Source: Archegozetes longisetosus
Taxonomy: Eukaryota; Arthropoda; Arachnida; Sarcoptiformes; Trhypochthoniidae
Length of the DNA: 64,000 nucleotides
NCBI GenBank assembly: GCA_018873245.2
Contig: JAEMBT020000003.1
Coordinates: 9,009,843 to 9,073,842, forward strand
Direction: 5' to 3'
Part shown: positions 37,016-48,850 of the stretch, piece by piece
Position numbering within the stretch: position 1 is the first letter of the stretch
How the letters are laid out: every line of letters begins with the position of its first letter
Notes under the pieces: model-generated
What the model was told of the DNA's origin: nothing
What the model saw: the letters and a program-made list of their open reading frames with translations, nothing else
The model's database searches: none
Made by a program: the position numbers and the translations under genes

Positions 37016-37193
37016 TTGCGACTTTTAATGATCTATGATAAGGGTATCTTATTTCAGGGTAAAGGCCTGCATAAGCGCTTTTTAACTAGAATATTACTTA
37101 TAGGTCCGAATTGTTATCACACTTAATATAACATGTTATTCCAATTCGACTATTAGTATCACTAAATATTATTAGAGCTGGTGAATCTGGGAG

Positions 37194-37320
37194 AACGGGT
37201 CTAAAGGACTCCCAACCCATCATCCCCAAGCAAGATATATCATTGGATTCAGTTCGACGAACTGAATCTAATGATATATCACGCTTCGAGGTAGGGGGTT
37301 AGGAACCCCTTAGACCCGTT
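37194..37320. mobile_element. 127-base hairpin MITE
   Basis: A near-perfect palindrome of two arms of about 63 bases meeting at about 37257 (GTTCGACGAAC). The outer ends are AACGGGTCTAAAGG and its complement CCTTAGACCCGTT. The arms share ATATATCATTGGATTCAGTT with one or two changes. No target duplication is obvious. Confidence 0.8.
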
Positions 37321-37422
37321 AGTGCACAAAATGAAGGATTTCTCTGACAAAAAAAGCGGTTCGATAAGAGTTCACCTCCTGTTATCGTAAATCGTCAAAA
37401 GTTACAGTATGTTTGTATATAG

Positions 37423-38163
37423 TAGACCTTTTTAAGTTAACTATAAAATTTGAGTTAACTTGAATCTCTTTTTTGTTAAAGTTAAAATTAATTATAACTT
37501 TAACTAAAATTAAAGAATTTAATGAGCTGAAAAAACTTTATAACTAAATTAAAGATGAAAAACTCAAATTATTTCAGTTTTTAAACCTGCTTATGCAAGC
37601 TAGAGCTCGAAGATGTAAACCTTAAACACGTTGGGGATCCGTAAAAAACCCAAATTCGTACAGTTGGATTTTTAAAATTTTCCTCCAAAAATTCCTACAC
37701 ATGAATTGAAATAAACGTTTTAATTTCTAAGAGAAATCCACAACTTCCTAGTGTACGGGTTTTCGGAGGTAAGTTTTTAAAATCCAAATGTACGGATTTG
37801 GGTTTTACGGGTATTCAACGGGTTTACACGTTCGAGTTCTAATGCAAGCGTTTCTCAAAAACGTTTCCAGGAACGGATTACAGGGAATGCATTTTGTTAA
37901 TTGGATTAAAATTGAACACTTTATCTTATAATTCCGTTCATATGCTTTTAAAATCAAGTGACAGAATTGTCGTTTATTTATAATAAACATCATTTAGCAA
38001 TTTATAGTGTATAATAAATTGATTAAGACTTAAAAACTGAAATAAAAACTTAAACTTTAATTAAAGCTGCTTCAGTTTTCAAACTTTAACTAAAATTAAT
38101 TATATTTTGATAAATAACTTTAAAACAAAAATTAATTCAAAAATTTAGAACTAAAAAGGTCTG
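37423..38163. mobile_element. Second foldback element, probably hAT-like
   Basis: This 741-base unit starts TAGACCTTTTTAAG and ends with the inverted CTAAAAAGGTCTG. The flanks are GTATATAG (37415-37422) and GTATAAAG (38164-38171), an 8-bp duplication with one difference. A nested inverted pair inside (about 37604-37690 and 37757-37836) shares CTCGAA, TGTAAAC, AAAACCCAAAT, GTACA and TGGATTTT blocks. Distal arms are rich in TTAACTTTAA-type sequence. No coding capacity. Confidence 0.65.
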
Positions 38164-38664
38164 GTATAAAGCATATATTTATTAAAATAAATTAATAATA
38201 AAATTGGCTGTTAGCTCGATCATATTTTTGTAAAGTCGACGATCAAAGGTTCTGATTTTCACTTATACACTACGCATAACTTCTGGTAATAGGAATGTGG
38301 CAAGCCAGCAATACTTCAAGGTTTGAATGCAAAACTAAAAAATTTCATATAAAGTTATAGAGAAATATTACTTTGTTATATAAATTTGTATATAAGTTAA
38401 TTACTTTAAATATTAGTTATTTAATATGAATGAGAGATATTGCCATAGATGTAAAATTAATTACTTTATTAACATTATTTTTTCATAATAGCATATTATT
38501 CAAAGACTAGAGTGTGCCCCGTTAAAGTTGACGGGAATTAAAATTTTGTTAATTTTTAAAAATTAACCAAATTTAATATGGAAGCTCTTCAATACAATAA
38601 ATCACATATAAATCAGATTTTATTATTTCATATCACATTACATAAAAGAGTGATGCAAAACCCG

Positions 38665-38992
38665 GCCTATGGCTAGCTTTTGACGCTAGGGGGCGCTTCT
38701 GAAAAAGTATCAATTCTAATGTAAAAACGCCTCAGGAATCGATTGGTGACATTCCCGAACTTGAAAAACTGACAGTTTATGAGATAGAGGGAGTTAAATA
38801 TATTTATTTTATTTAAACTTTGTCTATTTTACAAACTGTTTATTTTTTGGGTTAGGGAATGTCACCAATCGATTCCTGAGGTGTTTTTACATAAAAATTG
38901 ATGTCTCATTTGCAAAATTCTATGATAATTTAGCTATATTTATTAATTAAAATATTTTACTTTAACGCCCTCTAGCGTAAAAACTATAAGTT
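38665..38992. mobile_element. Short inverted-repeat element
   Basis: An almost perfect inverted pair of about 40 bases: GTAAAAACGCCTCAGGAATC with GATTGGTGACATTCCC at 38720-38760, and the complement at about 38850-38892. An outer, weaker pair lies around ACGCTAG(A/G)GGGCG at about 38680 and 38966. The ends were not defined precisely and no duplication was identified. Confidence 0.6.
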
Positions 38993-39062
38993 GTACGAAG
39001 ATGGGCCCATTGGCAATTTTGATCAAGCTGATATCCTCTATTAAAATATATCATCAGTTCCC

Positions 39063-39400
39063 AGGTGCATCAATAGGCAGAATCCCATAGACTTATTTTC
39101 ATCGTTCTTTCCTTATAAACTATATCTACAGTGAAAACATCATTATTTCTCAATTTGCCTTGAAGTGGGGAATCAATTATTTTAATTTTCATTTTTTCCT
39201 TTGTCGTACATCTGGTAAAGGTCACATAAATTTTACCATGACTAAAGACAAGCTTCGGAAGTATAATCCTACTTGATCAAAAATTTGTTCCTGGCTCTCA
39301 TTGATGGTGATTGCAAATGCTGGTATAATAGGAAATTACATAAATCGATCAGTTTTGTGAATAAATATTTCTGTAATCAATCTTCCAATATACGAAACTT
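39063..39400 (-). pseudogene. Helitron-type PIF1 helicase C-terminal remnant
   Basis: Minus-strand translation gives FPIIPAFAITINESQEQIFDQVGLY in one frame (about 39340-39265). After a one-base shift near 39258-39263 comes LPKLVFSHGKIYVTFTRCTT (about 39255-39195), then a TVDIVYKE tail. This is the last motif block of Helitron/PIF1 helicases (consensus style: AFAMTINKSQGQTF, VFSHGQLYVALSR). An in-frame stop precedes FPIIPAF. No Rep endonuclease or Helitron ends were identified, so only a decayed 3' coding fragment is claimed. Confidence 0.78.
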
Positions 39401-41059
39401 AAGGCGGAAAAAATAGTCCGCTTATACTTAAAAATAGGTAAATTTCTAGCTTATTCTGAATACGGTTTTATTTTTTCTCATTAAAACCACTCAAACTAAA
39501 TCTCGACAAATACATCAAAATATCCTTCATTATATTTTTCATTTCCGTATTTAGCGATAGATTTGCTTGCTTCAAGTTCTTTGGACTTCTTCCTGTAATC
39601 AAAATAGCTTTGTCTCGAGTGTTATGAAAATAAAATGTTTTAAGCAAAACTTACTATCAAACTGATGATCACCACAGCCATAGGACTACGGGCAGTAGTT
39701 CTCAATACTTGAACAGATGAAAGATAAGGACAATACAAGTTTTGTTAACGTTTACGCTTAGAATCATCAAAGTATTTGAACCATGTATTAACCAAAACAA
39801 ATATAATTTAAGGTTATTTTTAAATAATTTTTAAAATCACTTGAGCTTATCTCAAATCTGATAAAATCGTAATCTTTCGAATTAATTTATTTCTACTACT
39901 GAAATAGGCAAAACAAATTCTAAAGTACTTTTCATACATAGTTTTGGTAACTTTAAACTTTTCGCAATTACCATTAAGTCTTTTCATAGTTAAAAGAGAG
40001 TGTAATCTTCAGTCGAACAGTAAATGAAATCCTTTGGTTTGATGGTGGACTAAGAATTTTTTCTTTCAACTCTTGACGTACATATTGGTTTCAGTTTGAA
40101 ATTGAGGAATATCTGCCAAATATATTTTCCACAATTGGGTTCGCATTTTTCCCCTGGTTTATTGTATTTATTCTTCATATTCCTGCCAAATATATTGTTT
40201 TCTAATCAGATTAGAGTGTGAGAAGAATTTATATTTGCCCAAAAAATGACTGCGCAAACTTAAATGGCAGGCAATTTAGAACACTTTTTCTCATTACTTT
40301 AACAACCGATGGAAGTTCGAAGTAATCATTTACTACTTGATAAAAACACGAGAAAGCAAAAAAATTTAAATATTAAACTGACTGATAATAAAGAAATGCT
40401 TGTTAGTTTCTTCATTTTTTATGTATTTCGAGAGAAAGTCTAATTACAAATCGATCACGACTCACATCTGACTTAATATTCAATTTTCACAATAAGTTAT
40501 TGATTTCGCTTAAAAATACGATATTTGAACTAAAATTGAAGAGATATTTGACAATAAAAATTCTTATATTCTTTTGAAAACGCATACACTACTGAGAGAT
40601 ATTTTTGTGGATCCATGGAACTCGACTGAAAGCACCAAATTCCTCAAATATTAATAAATTCAAACTAAACTCCGCGATGCATTAAAACACGATTAAATCA
40701 ATCATTTTTATAAGTTATATCATATGATTTTGCAACCGTATCTCAAACCTTCATAACTACTACACTGTATATGAAAAATGATTTATTTAAAGAAAAATCA
40801 AATAAATAATATAAGTCAGTCAAACAGTAATGAATTTCTTTATTCGATTAGAAGCCAACAATCAATTATTGAGTTGGCGATCGAGTATCCCGATTCTCTT
40901 GAATAGGTAAATAGTGAGCCTGCTTTATATGAATTGATCATTTTTGTTCAAATCTCTAACTTTTTTTGATCTCAACTCATTTTTAATACTCCGAAAACTT
41001 AAAACAATAAATTCTACTTTTATTGTTTTTAACTTTCAATTATTGAATCAAAAAGTCTA
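39401..41059. other. Non-coding AT-rich spacer next to SPTLC2
   Basis: No gene or clear repeat recognised. It includes the SPTLC2 3' UTR; a minus-strand AATAAA lies at 41018-41023, about 40 bases after the SPTLC2 stop. Confidence 0.55.
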
Positions 41060-44000
41060 TTAATAAATAATATTTTCCGTATGTTTATTATGACGTTTAG
41101 CATATTTGATGCCAAAGCTATCTCCTATTTCGCTAATAATATCTAAAGCTTTATCGAGCATTTTTTTGTTATGCGACGCAGACATACAGAATCGTATTCT
41201 ACAAGTTGTCAAGGATGTGGCCGGATACCCGGCTCCGACCGTTGCGATACCTTTCTTAACACCAAGGCGTACGAATGCACTAAAAATGAGCAAAATTAGA
41301 TCACTAGTAATACAGAGTTATTTATGGACAGGAAAGTTGTGGTCACTCACGGTATTTTAGCGGGCAAATAGATCATGATCGGCACGACCGGTGAATCGTC
41401 ATGTCCGTTAACTATGAACCCGAGCTGCTCCAATCTTTTTCGAAAATACACTGTATTTCTAGACAAAGTCCTTATTCGCGTTTGACCTTAATTTCAGAAA
41501 TTAAAGGTTATTCAGGTTGTTTGGAAGAAAAATTGCCGAAATATTACTAACCATCGTCTCCGCCCTCTTCTCGCAAAAGCACTTTAATAACAGACATGAT
41601 TTGTTGAACAACAGGAGGTGACATATTTGTGGCATAGGCGCTATGTGTATAAATGCGAATGTGATCTATTACTTCTTTTCGACCTGCAATATAACCTCCA
41701 GCGGCTCCAAAGCTCTTAGTCAAAGTACCCATAAGTAGATCGATATCATTTGGATCACAGCCGTAATAGTCGACAATTCCTTTTCCATTGGGACCAATGG
41801 CTCCAATACTGTGGGCCTCATCAACATATAGATAGGATTTATATTTTTTCTTCAATCGTATCAATTCCGGTAAATTGGCAATAGTTCCCTCCATACTATA
41901 AATTCCTTCAACAATAATGATGATCTTCTTCCAAGGACGCTTTGTCCGCGGCTCTCCATATGCTATGGCATCACGTAGTTTTGCTTCTAAATCTTTCATA
42001 TCTATTCAAAACTGGATTATTAATAAGGAGTTTAGGTTTTTTAAAGTTTTGCTTAGGTACCATTGTGACGAAATGGTCTGTACGTGGCTCCAGATAAATA
42101 GCTGCCTAGTTTAAGTGACGCGTGATTCAGTTGATCCCCCAAAATAAGACATCTTTTACCCGCAAGTGTTGGAATATTAGTCGAATTTGTAGCAAATCCC
42201 ATACCGAATATAATACATGACTCAACGCCTAAAAATCTAGTGAATAATTTCTCTAATTCCAAATGAATATCTAGTTTTCCTGCCAAATACGAATAAAAAA
42301 GTTAACACTATATTGAGGTAGTAATGGGTATAGCAATGAAAATAGTACAGTAATAATGACTGCTATTAAGGACTATCAAAGACCCAAATACATACCGATT
42401 TCATGATGTGTTGTCGCGACGCCAACCCCATACTTTTGGGTACTCTCATAAACATGATCCGCAACAATACCATCGTTTTGAGCAAAACCCAAATAGTTGT
42501 AAGAACCTAAATTTATTGCTCGATATTCTTCACCTGTATATCTGAAGAATGAAGCAAATCGAAGAAATTATTATTTGATACTATTATTCTATTGTTATGT
42601 AACTGAAGTTTGAATTTGACACATAGAGATAAAATAAGTTTGACAAAAGGCTATACTATATTATGAATGAATAGGTATTGCATAATCGTATTGAACAACT
42701 AGTTTGAAATAGTTGATAAGTGTATTTACCTAAAAGTCCAATTGTAGTCATCAGTTTGTCGATCAAGTAATCGGACAATACCTGCTGGAACGCTGCCGAC
42801 TGGTTGACTGAAGGCATCACATGCTCTTTTAAATATATTTACACTAAAAAATCTCTCCCAAGTTCTGAAGAGAGGCACATAACCCTAATTAAAGCAAACA
42901 ACAGTTATAGCTATCTTAACATTAAATTATGATTGATTCGTGTGGATAAGAATTGAAAGGACTTACTTCTCTGTTTGATTCGACAGCAGCCCTATTTCGT
43001 TCTAACCCAGTTCTTCTCAGAAAATCTCTGAGATAACCAAACAAAATGAGAATTGTATAACTGAGATAACAGAACAATACTATATGCCATGGAGGGTCTT
43101 TTCTTGATATCTTTGTTTTTCGATTTGTGTAGCTTTTTTTATCTGTCTGCCCATTTACGAAACTTTCACTCTTCTAACATACAAAATTACATTTCATTGA
43201 ATAATCAATTTGTGTAAATGGATCTATTAAAACTATGTCAGGGTTAGTGAACATGTCACAAAATTAATCTTATATATCTTCAATCTTTCGCATGTTTTAC
43301 AAATGCCTGATTGCAATTATTTTCAATTGAATTTATGTTTTAAAAAAAGTACAATTCTGGGAATCAAACAACTGTGAAGATGGTGTAGAGGTAGTATTGA
43401 TGCTGAAGTAAAATATTCTTAGAGTACTATTGTTCTGAGCAGTTCTGTAAAACATATTCAGGAACAAGTGCAGACCTCATATCAACTTTTGAAATTAAAC
43501 TTTGAATTCTAGTTTGATATTGACTGATTAATAATACCTTCTGTATCACAAGACAGAGTTGGGTTTTATGTAAGATAAGATAAGATAAGTTATTGCTTAA
43601 AGTTAAATGATTACGAAAGTATACACCTATTAAGTGAGTGATTCATTTTATTGTAACTTCTCACGCTAAAGCTCAGTTGAGTCAGAATTACTACTAACCT
43701 AACTTAATATAAGTCATTTTAATTTGAAACAATCTTACATAAACTTACAAACAAACTTTCTCATTTTAAATGTTTTTACACTGAGATTACACTAAATGTT
43801 TGTTAGGTTTATAAGGATAATGAGTTTATGACAACTTAACCTAACGTAAAGCATATGAAAGTTGGAGATTATTAATATAAAAGTTAACAACTAATTCAAA
43901 CTATTACTCTATCAGGTCATTAATTCTAGAGAAAGTGATAAATAATAAAGAGGAGTGAGCAGTTTTTTAACATTATCTCTAAACTAAATAAGTAAGAAAT

Positions 44001-44264
44001 CACTCATTTAAACAACTATTTCAATATGAATATTGCAATAGAATTGAATAGAAATTAAAAGTTGAAAACCTTACTAAATTTGATTCTATGCATAGCATCA
44101 AAAATTTACAATTACTTAGTAATGAATCTACAATTAAGATAAACTAATAAACTTCTAGTCTTGTAAAAACTGACCTTAAATCCATTGATTCCATTAGACA
44201 TTTGATTAAAATTAATAGTTTTGTGATAAATTATTGAGCCATTGCTATTATTTAGTACAACCAT
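41060..44264 (-). CDS. SPTLC2: Serine palmitoyltransferase subunit 2 (catalytic)
   Basis: The PLP-binding subunit of serine palmitoyltransferase, which condenses L-serine with palmitoyl-CoA at the ER membrane as the first step of sphingolipid synthesis. Eight minus-strand exons: 44264-44175, 43173-42967, 42884-42730, 42541-42396, 42279-42061, 42001-41552, 41486-41351 and 41279-41060. All phases agree and give 540 residues (human 562). A membrane segment ([20 protein letters not shown]) lies near residue 70. The catalytic domain has [36 protein letters not shown] and [15 protein letters not shown], where Lys368 is the Schiff-base lysine. That lysine distinguishes SPTLC2/3 from SPTLC1. C-terminal [17 protein letters not shown] and [16 protein letters not shown] complete the fold. 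No lesion was seen. Confidence 0.96.
43174..44174 (-). other. SPTLC2 intron 1
   Basis: 1.0 kb, AT-rich, with a short (AAGAT)n run at about 43567-43588. Nothing else was recognised. Confidence 0.6.
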
Positions 44265-44947
44265 TTCATCGCACGTGACAATTCATAAAAAGAATATATT
44301 AAAATAAGCTCACAATAGTTAACGACTTCCATCAAGTGCATTATGAATCGAAAACTGGCACCAAAAGTAGTCTAATTAAACTTTACAGGTATACGAGTGG
44401 TTGCTGTGTTTCACGATAGTAATTAATGATTTCGATAAGGCTTTTTGTGATATCATATCGCTTGGTTGCAGTGTTGAGTAGTACAGGTTAAAGCTTTAGT
44501 TCTCGTCATCTATCATTTAATAACATTTTCCTAAGTATCTCCAGTCGGACAAAGTTTGACGGACCAACATTTTGGAGTTTGAAATTTATCTTATTGATTG
44601 GCTGACTGATATAATTATTCAGCCTTGAACAGGTCCTTAATTCGATTCGAGATATAAAGAATTGTGCAGAAACAGCATAATTGTACCTCACTTTGCATCA
44701 CATTTTCTATGGCAGCTTTTTGCAGCCATTTTACAAATAAGCATAAAAATTGAATTTTAAAACAATTGACCTCTAGATATAGAGTATAAAAATGACTTTG
44801 CTATATTCTAAATGTAATTAGTTCTTTGAACTATGAAAGTTTAGTCTTGATAGTGGCTTATGTATTAAAGTTTACTAATCCTTCACTAGAATTTGAGATA
44901 AGAAATTAAGAAAACTTTCAATCACGAGAAGTAAGGGCTTCCAAACA

Positions 44948-46368
44948 CACTTGAACCTACTTTTTGAAGAAATGTGTGTAACTCATAGGCCTTTTACTAT
45001 GCACTAAAAATACTTCCATGTGTATATAAGACTGAACTTTAGGGATGAGTAATAAAGGTATCGATAAGGATCAATAAAATTTTGATCATTAAGTTGATTG
45101 CTAGATATAATGCAGCATAAATGAGTAAAATCACGCGTCTTATAAAATAAATACAAAAAACTATTCTCATTAATAGTGAAGAGCATAAGCTAGCTTTGAG
45201 CTGCGCTGCGCTTGAAGTTCAATTTTAGCTGTCTTCGAGCTTATAAGCTCGAGCTTCAAGCTCATGCTATGATGAAGAAGCGCAGCTCAAGCCCAAGCTC
45301 AAGCTCAAGTTGTTGAGCTTCGAGCTCAGCTCATTTGAAGCCGACTTATTTAATAAAGCAAAAAGCAGTATTCACTGTAAAATAGCAATGATTGTTGAAT
45401 TGCTTCTCGTATGTTAGAAAATTAGATATTAAATTAGATCTATCGAATTGAATGATGAGATGCATTTCTGAATTATGAATCATTGTTTTCAAAATAAATT
45501 TCAATTTAAACTGAAATTTAGTGCAGTAACTGTTTATTTGAAGAAAGAATTAATAAAGTTTTAAGGCCTTAAAAGTAATGTTATTTCTATTCACTGATTA
45601 AATATTTTTATATTCAAAATAAGATAATCTTCAAGTAATTTTTGATAATTATTCAATATAAGAGAAAATTGTTGTTTGAAACTGTTTCTAACATGACTTT
45701 ACAAGAAAGTGAAATACAATCAGAAGACTCACAATCATTGATAGGTGACACAGATGTCGAAATTTGAATTCATTGTTCAAACTTTACGATCAATATTCAT
45801 ATATTTTTGCGCAAATACTTATAACTTGAAATAAATACTTGTTACAAAGATTACTACTCATTAACATCTGATGATGAAATATACCTGACCTGTCAGAGTA
45901 TTTCAACTAAATAATGCTTCACTAACAAGTGTATATTAGTTTGTATAAACTTGATATCAAACCTATTCTGTTAAATAATATAAAACATTTAATCGCATTC
46001 AACAAATAAAACTTCTTTAATAACAAATTTTCTTAAGTAGAAACTTTTATCTTTCATAAAGATGGTAATTGGTACAGGTTTTTATTCATTTTATAAATTT
46101 TATTTTAATTATTTATGCTATGTTTGTCTTGCGATCAACTTAATGATCAAAAGTTTACTAATATCTGTCGAGGCCTATACTTACTCATCATCTCTAAAGT
46201 TCAGCTTATGATTGATTGCAATTTCTATTTTTGTAGACTTCAAAACAATTTGATCTTGAAGTGAACTTTTTCCAAATCAACGCACATTGAGTTCAATATG
46301 GAAAGTATTTTTAATGCGTAGTAAAAGGCCTATGAGTTTACACACTTCTTCAAATAATGGGTTCAATT
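44948..46368. mobile_element. Inverted-repeat element of about 1.4 kb containing an AAGCTC-rich palindrome
   Basis: The left arm (44948 to about 45110) and right arm (about 46135-46368) are inverted copies. Shared blocks include TTGAAC, TTTGAAGAA, GTGTGTAA/GTGTAAAC, CTCATAGGCCTTTTACTA, AAAAATACTT, CTGAACTTTAG and TTTTGATCATTAAGTTGAT. Extra sequence interrupts the right arm. The interior is AT-rich and includes the simple repeat at 45181-45345. No transposase and no target duplication were identified. Confidence 0.72.
45181..45345. repeat. Degenerate AAGCTC/GAGCTT repeat, partly palindromic
   Basis: Dense GAGCTT, AAGCTC and GAGCTC hexamers with GCGCTGCGCTTG and GAAGCGCAGCTC as opposed copies. 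The block can fold on itself and sits inside the inverted-repeat element. Confidence 0.75.
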
Positions 46369-46684
46369 GATTTACTCTCTAAAGCATTTTGACATTCACT
46401 CTAAACTAATCTAATAAGAAAACATAGTCCCACGTATTCAAGAAAAACGTTCAAACCTTCGATTCATTTTAAGCAGAAATAAGCTCAATTGTTAAAAGTT
46501 TATTATGAATAAAATTGATTAATCAAACATTTGGTACATTATTGATAAAATATCAGTTATATTAAACAATTATTCACCTAAAAATAAACTTGAAATAAAC
46601 TTTGAAAGAACAGACTGAACTATAAGGCAAATTATATACATAACCAGAAATAAGCTTAAAGCTAAATATTCTTAGAACTAACAT

Positions 46685-48112
46685 TCATTCATTAAGAGTG
46701 ATTCCAGTTTGTTGTGAAATAAAAGGCATTAATTGCTCAATATTACTATAAACAGCAGGTACACCGTGCTCACCACAATCGATGCCCCACGAAACAAGTC
46801 CCGCAAGAGTATAAGATCCGTCAGTTTGTTGACACACAAGAGGTCCACCACCATCTCCTTTGCACGAATCCCTACCTTCTTGTCCACCCGCGCATAAGGA
46901 ACTTGGATCAAGTTTAAATTTATGTCCGAGTTTTGTCTTACGTAGTAATTCTTGGCATAAACCAGACTCGACAACAGGGACTGTCACTTCTTTCATAATA
47001 TTTGCATATTTTCCTCCTTCATTAGCATTTTTACCCCAGCCGGTTGTGACACACCATTGATCAAGAAAACTTTGGGATCGCTTCGGAAGACATATCGGTC
47101 TGATATGAGGCTCAAACTTGACTTCATCTGATAACTTAATGACTGCGATGTTGTTATGCAAACTTTTATTACTAAATTCTGGATGAATTATTATTTTGTC
47201 GATTGTAAAATCTTTGTGCGGCAGAGCCTCATTAGTGACCTGAGTATTCCATTCACCCAAACGTATTTTTAGATCATTTTTCTTTAAGCCACTAGTTGTT
47301 AGAAAAGGTATTTAGTACTTCATTATCAGTATTTATTATGAAATGACTTACAAGACACAATGAGCAACGGTCAGTACGTATTTGGAATTGATTAGAACAG
47401 CACCACAAACATACTTATTGATGTAATCTTTAAATTCCAATAAAATCGCCTGAAAATCAATCCATTTTAATAAATCAATTAGAATAAAAATTTATCGAAG
47501 CTTCGAAATAAGTTACAAAAGTTGTAAAATTCGAATCAATAGATGAATGACAGCTGTCATTCATGCTTACCATCCAAGGCCATTCACCGAATTCTGATTC
47601 CGCGTTTAAACTAGTTGAAAGAATTCGATTCTTTACACCATTTGGCCGACTTATTCCACATTTTTGAAGATCCTCATTAGAAACTTCGTGACTGCAGCAA
47701 ACTTGACCCTTCGGGCACTTGCCATACTTTTTCTTCCTCGGATCAATTACTCCGACACCATCTTTTTCATCATCATCATCATCTTTTCACTATCGTGACA
47801 TTCATAGGCTGGAACACAAGTGCCGGAACATCGTTGTTCAGCCAAACTGTAATCGTCTTCGTCTTCGTGCTCGTCTGATTCAGTTTGAGACAAAGGTTTG
47901 GTTTGCCCATAATTTTGTAGACCTAAGTGTGATTTGACTTCAGTTTCACCTTCATCTGACGCATGACCACTAAAACGAGTTTCGACACCGTCCACAATCC
48001 AAACCATATCTGATTCGGTCCCATTTTCATCATCACTTCTTACAAAATTTAGTAATAGCATAAGCATTAAAAATAGCACCCTATTGGAACTAGTTGATAA
48101 TTTAAACTTCAT
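46685..48112 (-). CDS. Clip-domain serine protease homologue, non-catalytic, with an apparent one-base frameshift
   Basis: Secreted clip-domain serine protease homologues act as non-catalytic cofactors in arthropod humoral cascades such as prophenoloxidase activation. Minus-strand exons 48112-47571, 47449-47352 and 47291-46685 give about 415 residues once phase is kept. The start MKFKL leads into a hydrophobic signal peptide (VLFLMLMLLLNFV) and an acidic linker. A clip-like domain follows: CSGTCVPAYEC, VGVIDPRKKKYGKCP and QVCC. The protease-like domain has GEWPWM, VLTVAHCV (His211 kept), NNIAVIKL, WCVTTGWG, SLCAGG and CKGDGGGPLVC. The catalytic Asp is Asn and the catalytic Ser is Gly, so it should be inactive. 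Within the clip domain the frame changes at 47784-47787, in a run of four T on the plus strand that looks one base short. One added base makes exon 1 exactly 181 codons and rejoins both halves. Confidence 0.9.
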
Positions 48113-48850
48113 TATTAAGAGAAAAAAATATGAAATAACAATCACTTTCAAATAATATGTTCCCCTTTCAACAGTCCAACAAGAAATGAGGAGCATTTAA
48201 TTCTGCCAAAGACTTAATACGAGATTCACACACCTTTTCCAAAGTTCAGATCAGCAGAGGTCAAGTTCAGTTCGTTAACAATCAGATCTTTTTTCAACTT
48301 TAGATTAACTTGAAAATAGTTCATAACTTTCTATTAATAAGATTTCATTTCAGTTTTAAGTAGCAAGCAAATAAAATGACTCATATTTGGCTTCATAAAA
48401 TCCTATTTTATTTATGTCACGAAAAGTAAGACAATACAACCTAAATCGTTACATCGATTAAGAAATCGTTTTTATTTTAAACCGTTTCTTGCTTTTTATT
48501 TACTTTTACAACAAATTTTTGCATTTATTTTTATTTACATTTTCATAAATTATCAAAATTTTGACGATTTTAAAACACTTTTAGGTTTTTTCGAACTCGT
48601 TTCAATGCATTACATTATTTAGAGTTAAGATAAGTCTTACATTTATTTTAAGACTTTTGCTAAGTTTAATTAAGGAAGTCAACAAAATTAGCTAACAATA
48701 AAGGGGGTGAAAATGGTCCGAAATTTATTGAATGCTAGACTTATCTTATAAACAATGTAATGCAATGAAACAGTTTTCAATTTAATTGCTAATACAAATG
48801 ATACAAATTTGCTTTTTATACATTTTAAATAGAAAAATCAAAATAAAAAC
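48113..48850. other. Spacer between RBBP6 (3') and the protease homologue (5')
   Basis: AT-rich, with no coding content recognised. It should hold the protease homologue promoter and the RBBP6 3' UTR. Confidence 0.55.
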
